Shown one piece after another: positions 23,843 through 36,859 of a stretch of 64,000 nt of DNA. Origin of the DNA: Mesoplasma entomophilum (lineage in GTDB: Bacteria > Bacillota_I > Bacilli_A > Mycoplasmatales > Mycoplasmataceae); NCBI RefSeq assembly GCF_002804125.1, contig NZ_CP024966.1:1-64000 (forward strand), given 5' to 3'. Position numbers and translations under genes: made by a program. The notes below the pieces were generated by a model. The model did no database searches, was not told the origin of the DNA, and worked only from the letters and a program-made list of their open reading frames with translations. Numbering within the stretch: the stretch's first letter is position 1; each line of letters begins with the position of its first letter.

Positions 23843-25435
23843 TTACTTTTTGTTAAAAATTTTTTGTTTTAAAGCTTTAATATCAGCAACAATACTTAAA
23901 TTATCTTCAACTTTAACATCTGGGTTAATTTCACCATCTCAACCATCAACATAAGGATCTTTTTTAAATTTATATTCCTGAATTAAAAAGACTACTACAT
24001 TAATAGTAAGTGAAATAACTAAGATAATTAAGAATCACATTCCTGAACTAGTTATTTTTCAATTCCCTTCTGCAATATTTTTTGGCTCTCATATAAAAGC
24101 AAATATTCCAAAGAAAATAAAAATAGTCATAAAGAAAGATGAAATAATTCCACAAATCATAAATAGTTTTGTTTGTTCAACTTTAACTTTCTTTGTAAAT
24201 CTGTTTACAACACCAGCGATCATAACTGCCAATACCATTATAAAGACAAGCGCGCTTGTCCCTGAAGAAAATCAATTAATATAATCAGCTGGTTTATTTA
24301 ACAATGCTTCTATTGAAACTACTTTTCCAGAACCTGCAACTGAAGACAATCCATCTCAGCCTTCTCTTGTTGTGCAAATACCTATAGTTATTAAGAAAGT
24401 ATAAGCAACCATAAAAATAAACAATTGGATTATTCCAGCTTCTTTGTAAGACATACTTCTTTTTTTTGTATAAATAGTTTTGTTGTTAGCATCAGAAGCT
24501 AAATCAACAATAGCAATATCAACAAATATGCTTGAACCTAATAGACAAATAGTCATTAAAATTAAGTTTGAAATAATTCTAGCAGCATTACTATCTTTTC
24601 CACCTAACATTTTTTCAAATAGCTTAACAATTGAACCGTCTGGTGAACCCATAAATAATGAGAGTGCCATTAATACATAAAATATTGCAACAAATATCAT
24701 TCCAGCAAATAATGCTTTTGGAACAACATCTTTGTGTGTAGCTGTTTTCTGTGCATTAGCAATATAAACATATCCATCAAATGCAAATAATATACCACCA
24801 AATCCACCTAAGAAAAGTAAAGGAGATCAACCATATTTATTATGATCTGTAGGTCACATAGCGCTTGTCCCACCAGTTTTATCAATTAAAATAAAACCTG
24901 CAATAAATGCTATTAGTAGAGGTAAAAATTTTATTAAAATCCCAATTATTTGTATTCTTCTATTAATGAATCTTTTATAAATAGATAAAATCGTACAAGT
25001 TATAAATATACTAAATCCAACTAATAAATAAATAATTAATTGTTGATAAGGTGTAATTGGAGCACCAATAGCTAAAAGCAGATAGTTAACAGCACCAGCA
25101 ACAAATACGCTTTGTGTACTAGGAATATAAACTCATCCATACATAATTGAAAAAAATGATGCTGTTTTTCTATTGATAAATATTTTTGCTCAATTACCTA
25201 ATGTACCATTTCCAAAATGTTTTGTTGAAGAAGAAATCTCAATAAAAACAATCATTGACATAATACATACAACTCCAACAAATGATCAAAGAATTAAAGC
25301 AATAATTGGGTTGTTTGTTTGATCTAATAATTCACTGTTTTTCATATATATACCAGAACCAATTACAGTTCCAATAACCATTACAAAAAGAGTTAAAAAT
25401 TCAAACGTTTTAGTTTTAGTTTTTTTGATGTTCAT
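23843..25435 (-). CDS. APC-superfamily amino acid permease
   Basis: This 530-residue minus-strand membrane protein starts at ATG 25435. The first helix reads FLTLFVMVIGTVIGSGIYMK, with the GS-G-I-Y/F motif at the substrate site of APC transporters. About 12 to 13 hydrophobic segments follow. A second conserved region is GGFGGILFAFDGYVY, as in amino acid permeases. The C-terminus is hydrophilic. Many positions are TGA Trp. Substrate is not evident. It is divergent in function from, but adjacent to, the YfcC-type carrier. Confidence 0.82.
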
Positions 25436-25509
25436 TTTTTTAACCTTTCTACTTGATTATGTGTTTAAAAATAATTGTAAAGGAAAAAAACAAAAAGTGA
25501 AAAAACAAA

Positions 25510-25529
25510 ATAAAAAACGCAGTTAAGCG
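25510..25529 (-). terminator. Weak possible serS terminator
   Basis: On the minus strand a short CGC/GCG stem (25529-25518) is followed by a TTTTTT run. The stem is only three pairs, so this is tentative. Confidence 0.3.
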
Positions 25530-25533
25530 ATTT

Positions 25534-26802
<1,269 letters not shown>

Positions 26803-26815
26803 TTTTCCTCCAAGT

Positions 26816-26827
26816 TCACTTAAGTGA
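26816..26827. repeat. 12-bp palindrome in the serS leader
   Basis: TCACTTAAGTGA is a perfect palindrome lying between the serS ribosome site and its probable -10 region. It may be an operator; no similar copy was noticed. Confidence 0.5.
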
Positions 26828-26950
26828 TTACTATATAAAATTATAATACAAATTCATATATAAAAAATCTATTCTTGTCGTAGAGAAAACATAATTGTTT
26901 ATTTATTAAAGAAATAATGTAAAATTTAAAAATGTATAGGAGATAACAAA

Positions 26951-27814
26951 ATGGATTTACAAATAAGAGCAATAAGCCATAAACATAATGCAAAAATAGC
27001 AATAGTTGATATTAGTGAAAGTATGAGAGAAATTTGTAATTTGCAACAAACAAACCCCTTTATAAGTATTGCTTTATCAAAATTTACTGTTGGTAATACA
27101 TTGATTTCATTAGATAATAAAGAGCTTGCAAAAATTAATTCTAATTACATTTCAAATAATGGAGCAGTTAAAAAAATGATTGCAGAATTTCAAAACAATA
27201 AAGTTAGAGCATATGCTCAAGTTAAAGATTTTGAAATCAAAGAATATATACCACGATTAAGTAATAACCCTGTTTTTGCAACAGTAGGAACACAAGGACA
27301 GCTTTTAAATAGTAGAGACATGGGTTTAAAAGAACCTTATGTTTCAACAATAAACACAGATTCACCTAATATGGATCATATTTGAATGGATTTTTTAAGA
27401 GATAGTAATCAGGTTGGTTCACTTTTAACAAGTGATGTAAAATTAGATGACGATTTAAAAGTACAAAAAGTTGTTGGAATATTAATTCAATTACTACCAG
27501 AACACACACAAGAAGATATTGAATTATTGGAATCAAAATTGGGAAACACTAACTTTATATGTGAGATTTTAATGAAATCAACAAATTATTATGAAGTAAT
27601 TAAAGAAATTTTTGAAGATGCAACAATTTTAGAAAGTAAAGAAATTATTTTTGAATGTACATGCAACGACAAAAAGATATTAGATTCAGTTAAATTACTA
27701 GGTAAAGACGACATTGAAGAGTTAATAAAAAACAAGGAAGATGTTCAAGTTATTTGTGATTTTTGTAACAAAGAATATATTGTTAAAAATGAAGAACTTA
27801 AAGATTTAATTTAA
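26951..27814 (+). CDS. hslO: Redox-regulated chaperone Hsp33
   Basis: Hsp33 holds unfolded proteins under oxidative stress; zinc-bound cysteines are its switch. The 287-residue frame spans a TGA Trp at 27383-27385 that would split it in two under the standard code. The C-terminal redox module is intact: CxC at C236 and C238, CxxC at C269 and C272. The N-terminal part ends in the family segment VATVGTQGQLLNSRDMGLKEPYV-like blocks and LLPEHTQEDIE. AGGAG lies just before the start at 26951. Confidence 0.93.
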
Positions 27815-27938
27815 TAAAAGCAAAAGGTAAAGTTAATTTATTAGACCAAAATCTTTTTGTTTTTTTCTATTAATGATAAAATCATAAAGATATTGTTTTA
27901 ACATTTTAAAATTTTTAAGGAAAGAAAAGGAATAGATA

Positions 27939-29783
27939 ATGGCAAATAATAAAAAAAATGCTAGCTCTAATACTTGATCAAAAGCAGAAAATACAAAAAC
28001 TGTTAATACGCAAAAAGCAACTCAAGTTAAAGCTGAAGCTGCATACAACAAAGAAATAGTTGATAAATACAAACAAGCTATAAATTCAACAAATAATTCT
28101 TCAAATAAAAAAGTTGCTCCAAAAAAAGTTGCAGAGACTAAAGTTGAAGAAGTTAAAGTTGCTGAAGCAAATCCAGTAGATAAAAAAGAAGCAACTAAAA
28201 AACCTACTCCAAAAAAAGTTGCAGAACATAAAGTCGCTCCAAAAGCAGAAAAAACTTTAAGTAAAAAAGAAGAAAAATTAATTGAAAAGTTAAACAAAAA
28301 AGAAATAATTAAACAAAAATTAGCTGAAGATAAAAAGTCTAAAAAAGAAAATAAAAAACAAGCTAAATTAATTTATAAAGAACAAATACAATTGGAAAAA
28401 GAAAGAGTTCTTTTAGAAAAACAAGCAAATGAATTGAAAATTAAACAAGAAACTGAAGCTGAAGCAAAAAGATTAGCTTTAGAAAATGAAAAAGCAGAAA
28501 AATTAGCTAACGCTCAAAAAGAAGCTGAAGCAAAAAGAATAGCAGCTGAACAAGTTAAGGCTGAAAAAGCAGCTAAAAAAGCAGAACAAGCTGAAGCAAA
28601 AAGAATAGCTTTAGAAAATGAAAAAGCAGAAAAACTAGCCAAAGCAGAAAAATTAATTAATGACAAAAAAATTGCTGACGAAGCAAAAAGATTAGCTGCT
28701 GTAAAAGCTGAACAAGAAAAACAGGCTGAAGCTAAAAAAGTATCTTCAAAAAAAGAAAAAGTAGAAGCTGAAAAATCACCAGAACAAAAACCAGAAGTTG
28801 ACGAAACTAAAGTTTTATCAAAAAAAGATAAAAAATTTAAAGAAGCAAATACAGTTGAAGTTAAAGAGGCTGAAGTTTTTGAAGTAACAGCTGAATCAGA
28901 AGCTAAACGAGAATTTATTGAATTAGAACCTAAAATTAACTTTGATAAAGGTGTTAAAGGTTTAAAACAAAAAAATAAATACCAAAAACAATTAACAAAC
29001 AAATATTCTAAAGAAATTTTAAGTGAGGGAGCAATTGTAACAACAACAAATTGTCATCCTAACACATTAGAACACATCATAGAATTAAAAGATGTTAAAA
29101 AATCTTATATTACAGGAGATTTAGAAACACCTATTTTAAAAGGCATTGATGTTAAACTAGATAAAGGTGATTTCATTGTCATTTTAGGGCCATCTGGATC
29201 AGGAAAAACAACTTTTTTAAATGTTATTTCAGGTTTAGATAAAGCTACCGAAGGTGATGTATTTATTTTAGGTTCAAACTTATCACTATTAAAAGATTCA
29301 CACTTAACAAAATTCAGAAGAAGAAACGTTGGATTTATTTTTCAACAATACAACCTTTTAACAAACCTAACTTCTAAAGAAAATGCTGAAGTTGGTCAAA
29401 ACCTTGCAAACAAAAATAAGCAAGGTATGAGCATTGAAGAAATTTTTGAAACAATTGGAATGAAAGAACAAATGAATAAATATCCTCACCAAATGTCAGG
29501 GGGTCAACAACAAAGGGTTTCTATCGCAAGAGCATTAGCTAAAAACCCAGAAATTTTATTTGCTGATGAACCAACAGGTGCATTGGATGAAGAAATGGGA
29601 CGTAAAGTTTTAGAAATTTTAGTAAAAGTTAACCGCGAACAAAAAACAACAGTTGTTGTTGTTACTCATAACCCTAACATTGCGAAAATTGCTAATACAG
29701 TAATTCACATTAAAAATGGATTAATTGATAGTTTAGAGAAAAACTCAAAACCAGCAGATCCGAAAACTATTGAGTGATCATAG
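27939..29783 (+). CDS. ABC transporter ATPase with long charged N-terminal extension
   Basis: The 614-residue protein has two parts. Residues 1 to about 380 are Lys/Ala/Glu rich with repeated blocks such as EAKRIALENEKAEK, a predicted long coiled coil. Residues about 385-614 are a LolD/MacB-type ABC ATPase: Walker A GPSGSGKT at 417-424, Q-loop FIFQQYNLL, signature [15 protein letters not shown], Walker B ILFADEPTGALD and the H-loop VVTHNP. The start at ATG 27939 has AAGAAAAGGAA upstream. No permease gene is adjacent; the partner must lie elsewhere. Stop TAG 29781-29783. Confidence 0.85.
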
Positions 29784-29788
29784 AAAAT

Positions 29789-29812
29789 GAACCTATAGTG
29801 GTTCTTTTTTTT
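29789..29812 (+). terminator. Terminator after the ABC ATPase gene
   Basis: Stem GAACC (29789-29793), 6-base loop, GGTTC (29800-29804), then eight T. Confidence 0.82.
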
Positions 29813-29874
29813 GTATTTCTTTAGAAAAACATTTACAATTAAAATAATACAAAGTAAAAAGGGTTAAGAATAAA

Positions 29875-32085
29875 ATGAAAAAACTATTATTGATACTATC
29901 TTCTTTATTAATTATTGGAACAACAAGTATGAGTGTTGTTTCATGTGGAATAAAGCCAGAAAAAGATGTTGTTTTTGCTATCATTGGAGGTGCTACTCAA
30001 TCTTCTGGTGATTTAGAAAAAGTAAGTGCTTATCAAGAAATGGCTGATGATTATAATGAGATTCATAGAAATGAACAAGATTTTGTGCCAGTAAAAGTTC
30101 AATGAAAAAATTCTAATTATTTAAATAATTCAATTATGGTAGGTGATAACTTACCTGATTTATATATTTCATATGTTGATGCTGCATCAACATATTTAGG
30201 AACAAAAATTGGAAATCAAGTCAGAGATATGGAAGTATCCATGGGTGAAAAAGGTTTTCAAAAATTCACAGAAGATTTAATAACACCAGCATTTATTAAT
30301 GAAGGTAAATATCAAGATAAACAAATAGTTTTACCTTTTGGAAAATCATTTGATATATCAGTAATTAATGTCAATACTTGAATACAGTTTGTTTCACACG
30401 TTGAAGGTTATACAGAAGCTGCTAAAAATCTTCAAAAAAAATTTAATCAATTCAATAAATCAAAAAGAAATTTAGAATTAGGTGGAGATACAGAATCTTC
30501 TAACAATCAAATTTTTAGCAATAAATTAGTAATAAAAGATAGTTCATTTGCCAATTACGGAATTACATCAGCTGATTATAATAATTTGAAAATAATAATA
30601 GATACATGTCTCAAAACGGCCGGAGTTTCTGCTCAATCTGAATCTGATTTTAGTGAATCAAATGGAGATGTACAAAAGGCTATTAAGGATGTATTTGCAA
30701 CAACAAATAACGTGTTATTAATAACTAAATTTATGAATGCAATAGTGCAAGAAGGTTTAATTGAGGTAAAAATTCAAAATAGAGATTCAGTTACATTTGA
30801 AGGCAAGACGTTAAGCAAGGAAGAAATGGATGTATTAAATAATGAAAATGCAGATAACAGATTAGATTACACACAAAAAACAAACTTTGGCTTTGGAATT
30901 GATTCAGTTGATAACAAATTTTTTATGGATTATGCATCGTCGAATATAGATGGCAAAGAGTTAATAGATGTTGAAGATCCTAATAATGATTTTTGGTATA
31001 ATTCAACGTACAAATCAAATCAAACAAAAATACAATTTAATACTAAATCATCTAGCTTTTTGGAAACAGCAGAATATTTAGACGGAATGAAAGAAATAGC
31101 AAAATCAAATAATAACACAGATGCAGCAACTTTTTCAGAACAGTGAAATGGAGTTTTTTCAGTAGCCAGATATGATTCTCCTGTTATAAAATCATGAATA
31201 ACTAGTGACTTTATAAAAGGCACTATGTTTATGGGCTCAGCATCTTCTGCCAATGATCCATATTTTGCGCAACAACAAAAAAGAGTTGGTGATAAAGTTA
31301 AAATAAATGGAAAAGATGAAATAGTAACAACATATTTTTCTCCTAATAAAAAAGCAGATCTTTTAACAGCACCAAAAACTAATAAAAATAATACCAACAG
31401 ACATGTTTTCATGTCTCAGGGAAGAGGTATTGCTGGTTTTAAATCCAATGGGCCTAACGCAGCACAAAAAGAAAAGTCAGTAACAGGATTTTTAAATTAT
31501 ATTATGCAGCCTAAACCAACAGCAAGATTTGCTTTAAGAACTAGTTATGTTCCGGCTACTAAATCAGGAATGGAGATTTATAAAAATTATGTTAATGGAA
31601 GTTATAACAACTTAACAGGAATTGTGCCAGAAGGAAGAGAAAATTTAGTTGAAGCAGTAAAAATTATTGAAAAAAGACCAAATGATGTAATAACAGATGA
31701 TGATATTAATGAATATTTCTATCAAGTAAAAAATTCAAAAGGTAAGCCCGATCCTAAGGTTACTGTTAGTCCAGTTATGACAGGCTTCATAAAAGAATAT
31801 CTAGAACCAAAGATAGAATCTGAAATCAAACAACTTAATAGTAGCGATGATGTAACTTTACTTGTTTCATCAAAAGCTTTACCGTCAACAGATCTTATCA
31901 GAACAGCATTAAAAAATTCAATAGATCCAAATAATGGAGTTATGGATTTAAAAAATTGGAAGGATATTAAATTTTCTGAAATACTTGATAAGTTCACTAA
32001 CAGAAAACAATATTATTTGGTTGAAAAATGAATATTGACTAATGAATCTGAGTTTTTTAAAGACATAAAAGTAACCAGAAAATAA
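29875..32085 (+). CDS. Sugar-type solute-binding lipoprotein (no. 1)
   Basis: The 736-residue protein has a lipoprotein signal with lipobox SVVSC and lipid-anchored C24. It should sit on the outer face of the membrane and hand substrate to the ABC transporter encoded downstream. The first 170 residues have the outline of extracellular sugar-binding proteins (NLPDLYISYVDAASTYL, then LPFGKSFDISVINVN). The protein is much longer than ordinary binding proteins (about 400-450). TGA Trp codons occur at several points. It is a full paralogue of the next gene. Confidence 0.82.
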
Positions 32086-32261
32086 TTTAAATAATCATAA
32101 CATAATAAAAATTAATATATCATTTTTTTTGATATATATGTAAAAGATATTTATAATATAATATTTTTGCTAATAAGAGAGAGTTTTCTTTTGGACTATA
32201 GCAAACCTGTAGGAACTAAAGAAAATATAAAATTTTTAAAACGCTAAAGAAGGAAATTAAA
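32086..32261 (+). promoter_or_regulatory. Leader between the two lipoprotein genes
   Basis: A hairpin with a T8 loop (ATATATCA, 32115-32122; TGATATAT, 32130-32137) is followed by an AT-rich -10-like stretch near 32155-32163. After it comes a leader in which TTTTCTTT can pair with AAAGAAAA about 40 bases later. The second lipoprotein thus probably has its own promoter. Confidence 0.4.
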
Positions 32262-34468
32262 ATGAAAAAACTATTATTAACTTTGTCATCGACATTAATA
32301 TTGGCTACAACAGGTATGAGTGTTGTATCTTGTACAGTTAAGCCGGAAAAAGAAGTTATATTATTGCTACCTGGAGAATCAATTGGTAGTGGTTCTACAT
32401 ATATTCAAGATGCATATAGAGAAATAGCAAATCAATTTAATAAGGACCATGAAAATGATGAAAATTTTGTTCCTGTAAAAGTTGTTTGAAAACCTTCAGG
32501 TACAATTCAATCAGCAATTTTATCAGGTGACAATCTTCCTGATTTATATGTTTCATATCCTGACCAAGCAGCTTTATATAAAAGTACAAAGCTAGCAAAT
32601 AAAACAAGAGACATGAAAGTTTCTATGATTGGTAATGATCAAGATAAAAAAGGCATAGATGCATGAAATAACTTTAATGATGATTTAATTTCCCCGTCTT
32701 TCTTAAAAGAAGGGCAATATAACAATGAACAACTTGTTCTTCCTTTTGGAAAATCATTTGATGTTTCTGTAATTAACGTTAACTTGTTTATAGATTATCT
32801 AAGTATTTACGACGAAAACGCAGCAGAAACTATTAAAAGCAATTATGAAGATTATAATAAAAATAATAGAGCAGCCTTAACAAATTCAAAAGGTAAAGTT
32901 TCTGATATCAGTTTTTTTAATAAAAGTCTATCTAGAAAAATTTTAGAAATTACTCCTGAAACTACAAGAAATGAAGGGCCAGCAAAATGAGCGAAAGACT
33001 TAGCTGGTAAAACTGATGTAGATTTAATAAGTGGAATAAGAGAAATTTTTAAGGATATTGATAAAGTTTTAAAAATTACATCTGATTATAATAAATTGGA
33101 TCAATATGTTAAAACTCATCCAAATCAAAATGCAATAGATGTGAAAATTAAAGATGCGACATGAAAAGAAAAAACAACAGATAATCCTAAATCTGGAAGT
33201 GTTGTTGTCCAAGGTAATAAATCAATTAATAAAAATTATGCATTTGCTATTGATAGTTTAGCTAATAAATTTTTGATGGATTATTCTGCAAAAACAGGTA
33301 ATGAAATAATCAACACAACTGATAAAGATAATAATTTTTTCTATTCAGTTGAGTATGCTAAGCAATCAGCTCAACTTATTTTAAACAATGAATGAGAAGG
33401 ATCTGAGAATACACTTAAATATCTTGATGGTATGTGAGATATAGCTTATGCAAATAAAAATTGAAAAAACTCTTCTGTTTTTACTGAACAATGAGATGGG
33501 GTTTTTGCAACAAGTGTTTCAGAACCTAAAAAAATATATACAAGCACATATTTTGCAAATGGTACTACATTTATGGCAGCAGGATCTTCAGCAGGATCAT
33601 ATAACTTTACAAAAAATTCTTATATAAATGATCAAAAGCCTAATGAATGAGGAATAAATGCAGATAAAAATATTGATATAACATATAGTGGAGTTAAAAA
33701 TGCAGATATTATAACTGCGCCTTCAACTTCGGGAGTTGGAACAGGAAATGCATTTATGTCTCAAGGACCAGGAATTGCTGGTTCAAATCGAACGGGCCAA
33801 ATGCAGCAGAAAAAGAAAAAACAGTTACACAGTTTTTACAATATATGGTTCAACCACAAGTTTCAGCTAAATTTGGATTAAGAACAAACTATATGCCAAC
33901 TTCTAAAAAAGGGATGGCTGTATATCAAAATTATGTTAATGGAACATTTAATAACAGTACAGCTTTTAAGAATAAAGATCGATATTATGATGATAAATTG
34001 ATTAATAACGAATCAATTCAATTAGCGACTAAAGGCATTTTGCATATTAATCAAACTGCAACAAAAGAACAAGTTATGTCAGTATTTCAACCTTTAAGTG
34101 TTGGAACAGGAAAAGATGAAAAAGCTGATTCAAGAGCAAGTGTTAACTCGGTTAATGCAGGATTGATTGATGATTACTTAATGCCCAAGACATTAAAGCG
34201 TGATCTTGAAGATTTAAGTTCGAAAACTTTATTAGTTTCTTCAACTCCAAATCCGCTTGGCCAAGAAGTAAGATCAGCAATTGATAAGTCAACAGTTGGT
34301 AGAGGAACAGTTACTGACTTAAGTCAAAAGACAAATAGAAAATTTAAGGACCTTGTTTCTAATGAGGGAAGAAGAGGTCATTATTATAGCATTGGTTACT
34401 GAATAAACAAAAACTCAGGAACAGATATGTTTAAACAAATAGATATATCAATGAAAAAGAAAAAATAG
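32262..34468 (+). pseudogene. Sugar-type solute-binding lipoprotein (no. 2), frameshifted
   Basis: The gene starts like its paralogue (lipobox SVVSC, C24) and aligns along its whole length. Near 33782 the frame changes. The first frame runs to TAA 33879-33881 (539 codons); the natural continuation is in another frame to TAG 34466-34468. The paralogue encodes GIAGFKSNGPNAA here, while this copy has GGTTC where GGTTTC would restore it. One missing T explains everything: adding it gives 735 residues against 736 in the paralogue. Either a recent mutation, a phase-variable site or a sequencing error. The downstream ATPase and permease genes are intact. Confidence 0.85.
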
Positions 34469-34480
34469 GAAGTAAAGAAA

Positions 34481-36859
34481 ATGAGTATTAAATTAAAAAA
34501 TATAACAATAGATTATGGTAATTTCTTAGCAGTAGATGATTTAAATATAAGTATAAATTCAGGGGAACTTGTCTCACTATTGGGACCATCAGGTTGTGGT
34601 AAAACAACAGCATTAAATGCTATTGCTGGATTGATTAATACAACAAAAGGGCAAATTCTTTTTGACGGAGTTGATGTAACACATAAATCAAGTCAAAAAA
34701 GAAATATTGGACTAGTATTCCAAAGTTATGCTTTATACACACATATGAGCGTATTTAAAAACATTGCTTATCCTTTATATCACTCAAAAGATTTTAAATC
34801 AGAATTATCAATTGATAATGCCAAATACAAAAGTAGACTTAAATCTTTAAATGAATCAAAAGGATATGAATTAATAATTAAACAACAAAATGATTTCACT
34901 AAAAACTTAGCATCTTTCTTAAAACAAACTAATAATAAAATTTCTCAATTGGAAGATTTATTTTTAAGAGAACACAAAGATTCTATTGTTAACTATGTTG
35001 AAGATTTATTTGCAAATCAAGAAAATACAAAAATAATAAAAAATCATTTAGTTAGTTATTTATACGATAAATTAAAAATTAAGTTTAACGAAATTTCTTC
35101 AACTGTTGAACAAATGATCGCAGATAATTATAAAGCAGTTATGATGCATCATTTAGATATGAGATTTAAAAATACTATTAAGCATTATGCAATTACTAAT
35201 TCAAATAACTTATTAAAAAATAAGAAACATTTAAATGAATTAATTAAAACAAGTAAAACAACTAAGAAATCAATTATAAAAGAAGAGAAAACGTTAGGAT
35301 TAGAATTAAATATCTTTAGCAATAATTCAAATGATTTATATGAAAATTATTTAAACGAAAAAAATGCTATTACAGAAAATTTTATTGAAAAAAACATAAC
35401 TCTTATTGCAGATGAAATTAATGATTACTTTACAACTGTTATCGAAAAAATTAAAGAACCTATTATTGCTGGAAATAAAATTGAATTAACATTAAAAGAA
35501 ATTAGTAAAATTATTGAACGATTCAAAAAAGATTATATTTCGCAAAACACAAAGCTTATAAATGGATTCATTAAAGAACAAACAAAAATTTTGCCTAAAA
35601 ACATTTCAATAAAAGAACAAATTAAAATTGCTTTGGAAAGTGTTGTTATATCTGAATTCAATGCAATTGAACAATTAATGGTAAGTAATCTAGAAGCAAA
35701 ATATTTAGATTTACTTTCAAATTTAAAAGAAACTGATTTTAGTAACTTAACAAAATATTATGAAGTAGAAGTTGAGGAAATACTAAACTTTAAAAACAAC
35801 AACGACATAATTTTAAAACAAAAAGAAAAAGCTGAAAAAGAGATTAAAGAATTATTGAGTGGAGCAGAAATTGAAATTTTCTCAGAAGGAAATGATATTT
35901 ATGCTGATTACCTTGCTCAAAAAGAATACCTTGTAGATTCACTATTAGCAAACAATGTTTCAGGAATTGAAAATACAATAGAAAATAAATTCTTAACTTT
36001 ACCAAATATTATAGAAAAAGATTTAGAAATTAAATCAAAAACTATTGAAACAAAAGAACTTGAAGAAGAAATTAGAAAAAACATATATTCAAGAAAAAGA
36101 AAAATTAGAGAATTAGTTTTTGAAACAGCTAAACAAGTTGAAATTGAAACTCAATTAAATAAAAAACCAAGTGAATTATCTGGAGGACAACAACAACGTG
36201 TTGCGATCGCTAGAGCAATTGTTAAAAAACCAAGTATATTATTAATGGATGAACCTTTGTCAAACTTAGATGCTAAATTACGTTTAACAACTAGAGAATG
36301 AATTAAAAGATTTCAACAAAAAGTTGGTATTACAACAATCTTTGTTACTCATGACCAAGAAGAAGCTATGAGTATTTCTGATTCAATCTTTGTTATGAAT
36401 AAAGGGGTATTGCAACAATCAGGAACACCTCTAGAAATTTATAACAAACCAGTTAATAAATTTGTTGCAAAATTTATTGGTACTCCAAATGTTAACTTTA
36501 TAAATGTTAGGGTTAATAAATCAAAAATTACTTTGCCATCAAATGAGGTTTTAAAATTTAAGAAACTGGATATTGATAAAGCTGAATGAACTTTAGGTGT
36601 GAGACCTGAAAGATTGACTTTAGATAAAAAAAGCGGGAGAGTATACATCGGTTCTGGTGACGTAGTTGTTGTAGAACAATTAGGAAAACAAAACCATGTT
36701 AAAGTTCGCTTAAACACAAATGAAGAAGTTACTATTATTCTTGAACCACATGAATGAAACACTTTAAAAAATAACTCAAGACTTGATTTATATGCAAGAA
36801 AAGAAGACTTATATTTATTTAACGAAGAAACTAACCTGGTAGAGGTGTCATATGAATAA
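34481..36859 (+). CDS. UgpC/MsmK/MalK-like ABC ATPase with giant insertion
   Basis: This is the ATPase of a carbohydrate-type ABC importer. It has 792 residues against about 370 usually. Walker [10 protein letters not shown] starts at G35 and the Q-loop VFQSYALY is near 80-87. The signature [14 protein letters not shown] comes only at about 566, followed by Walker [16 protein letters not shown], the H-loop [14 protein letters not shown] and a TOBE-like end with LGVRPERL. The extra 430 or so residues are helical, Lys/Glu/Asn rich and lie in the helical subdomain. GGAAGTAAAG precedes the start; the end overlaps the first permease gene by 8 bases. Confidence 0.88.

Noticed and set aside
28514-29002. 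Long open frame on the minus strand opposite the Lys/Ala/Glu repeats
   Set aside because: It is the mirror of a biased, repetitive coding strand (Ser/Phe/Ala rich), without a ribosome site, and overlaps a recognisable gene completely.
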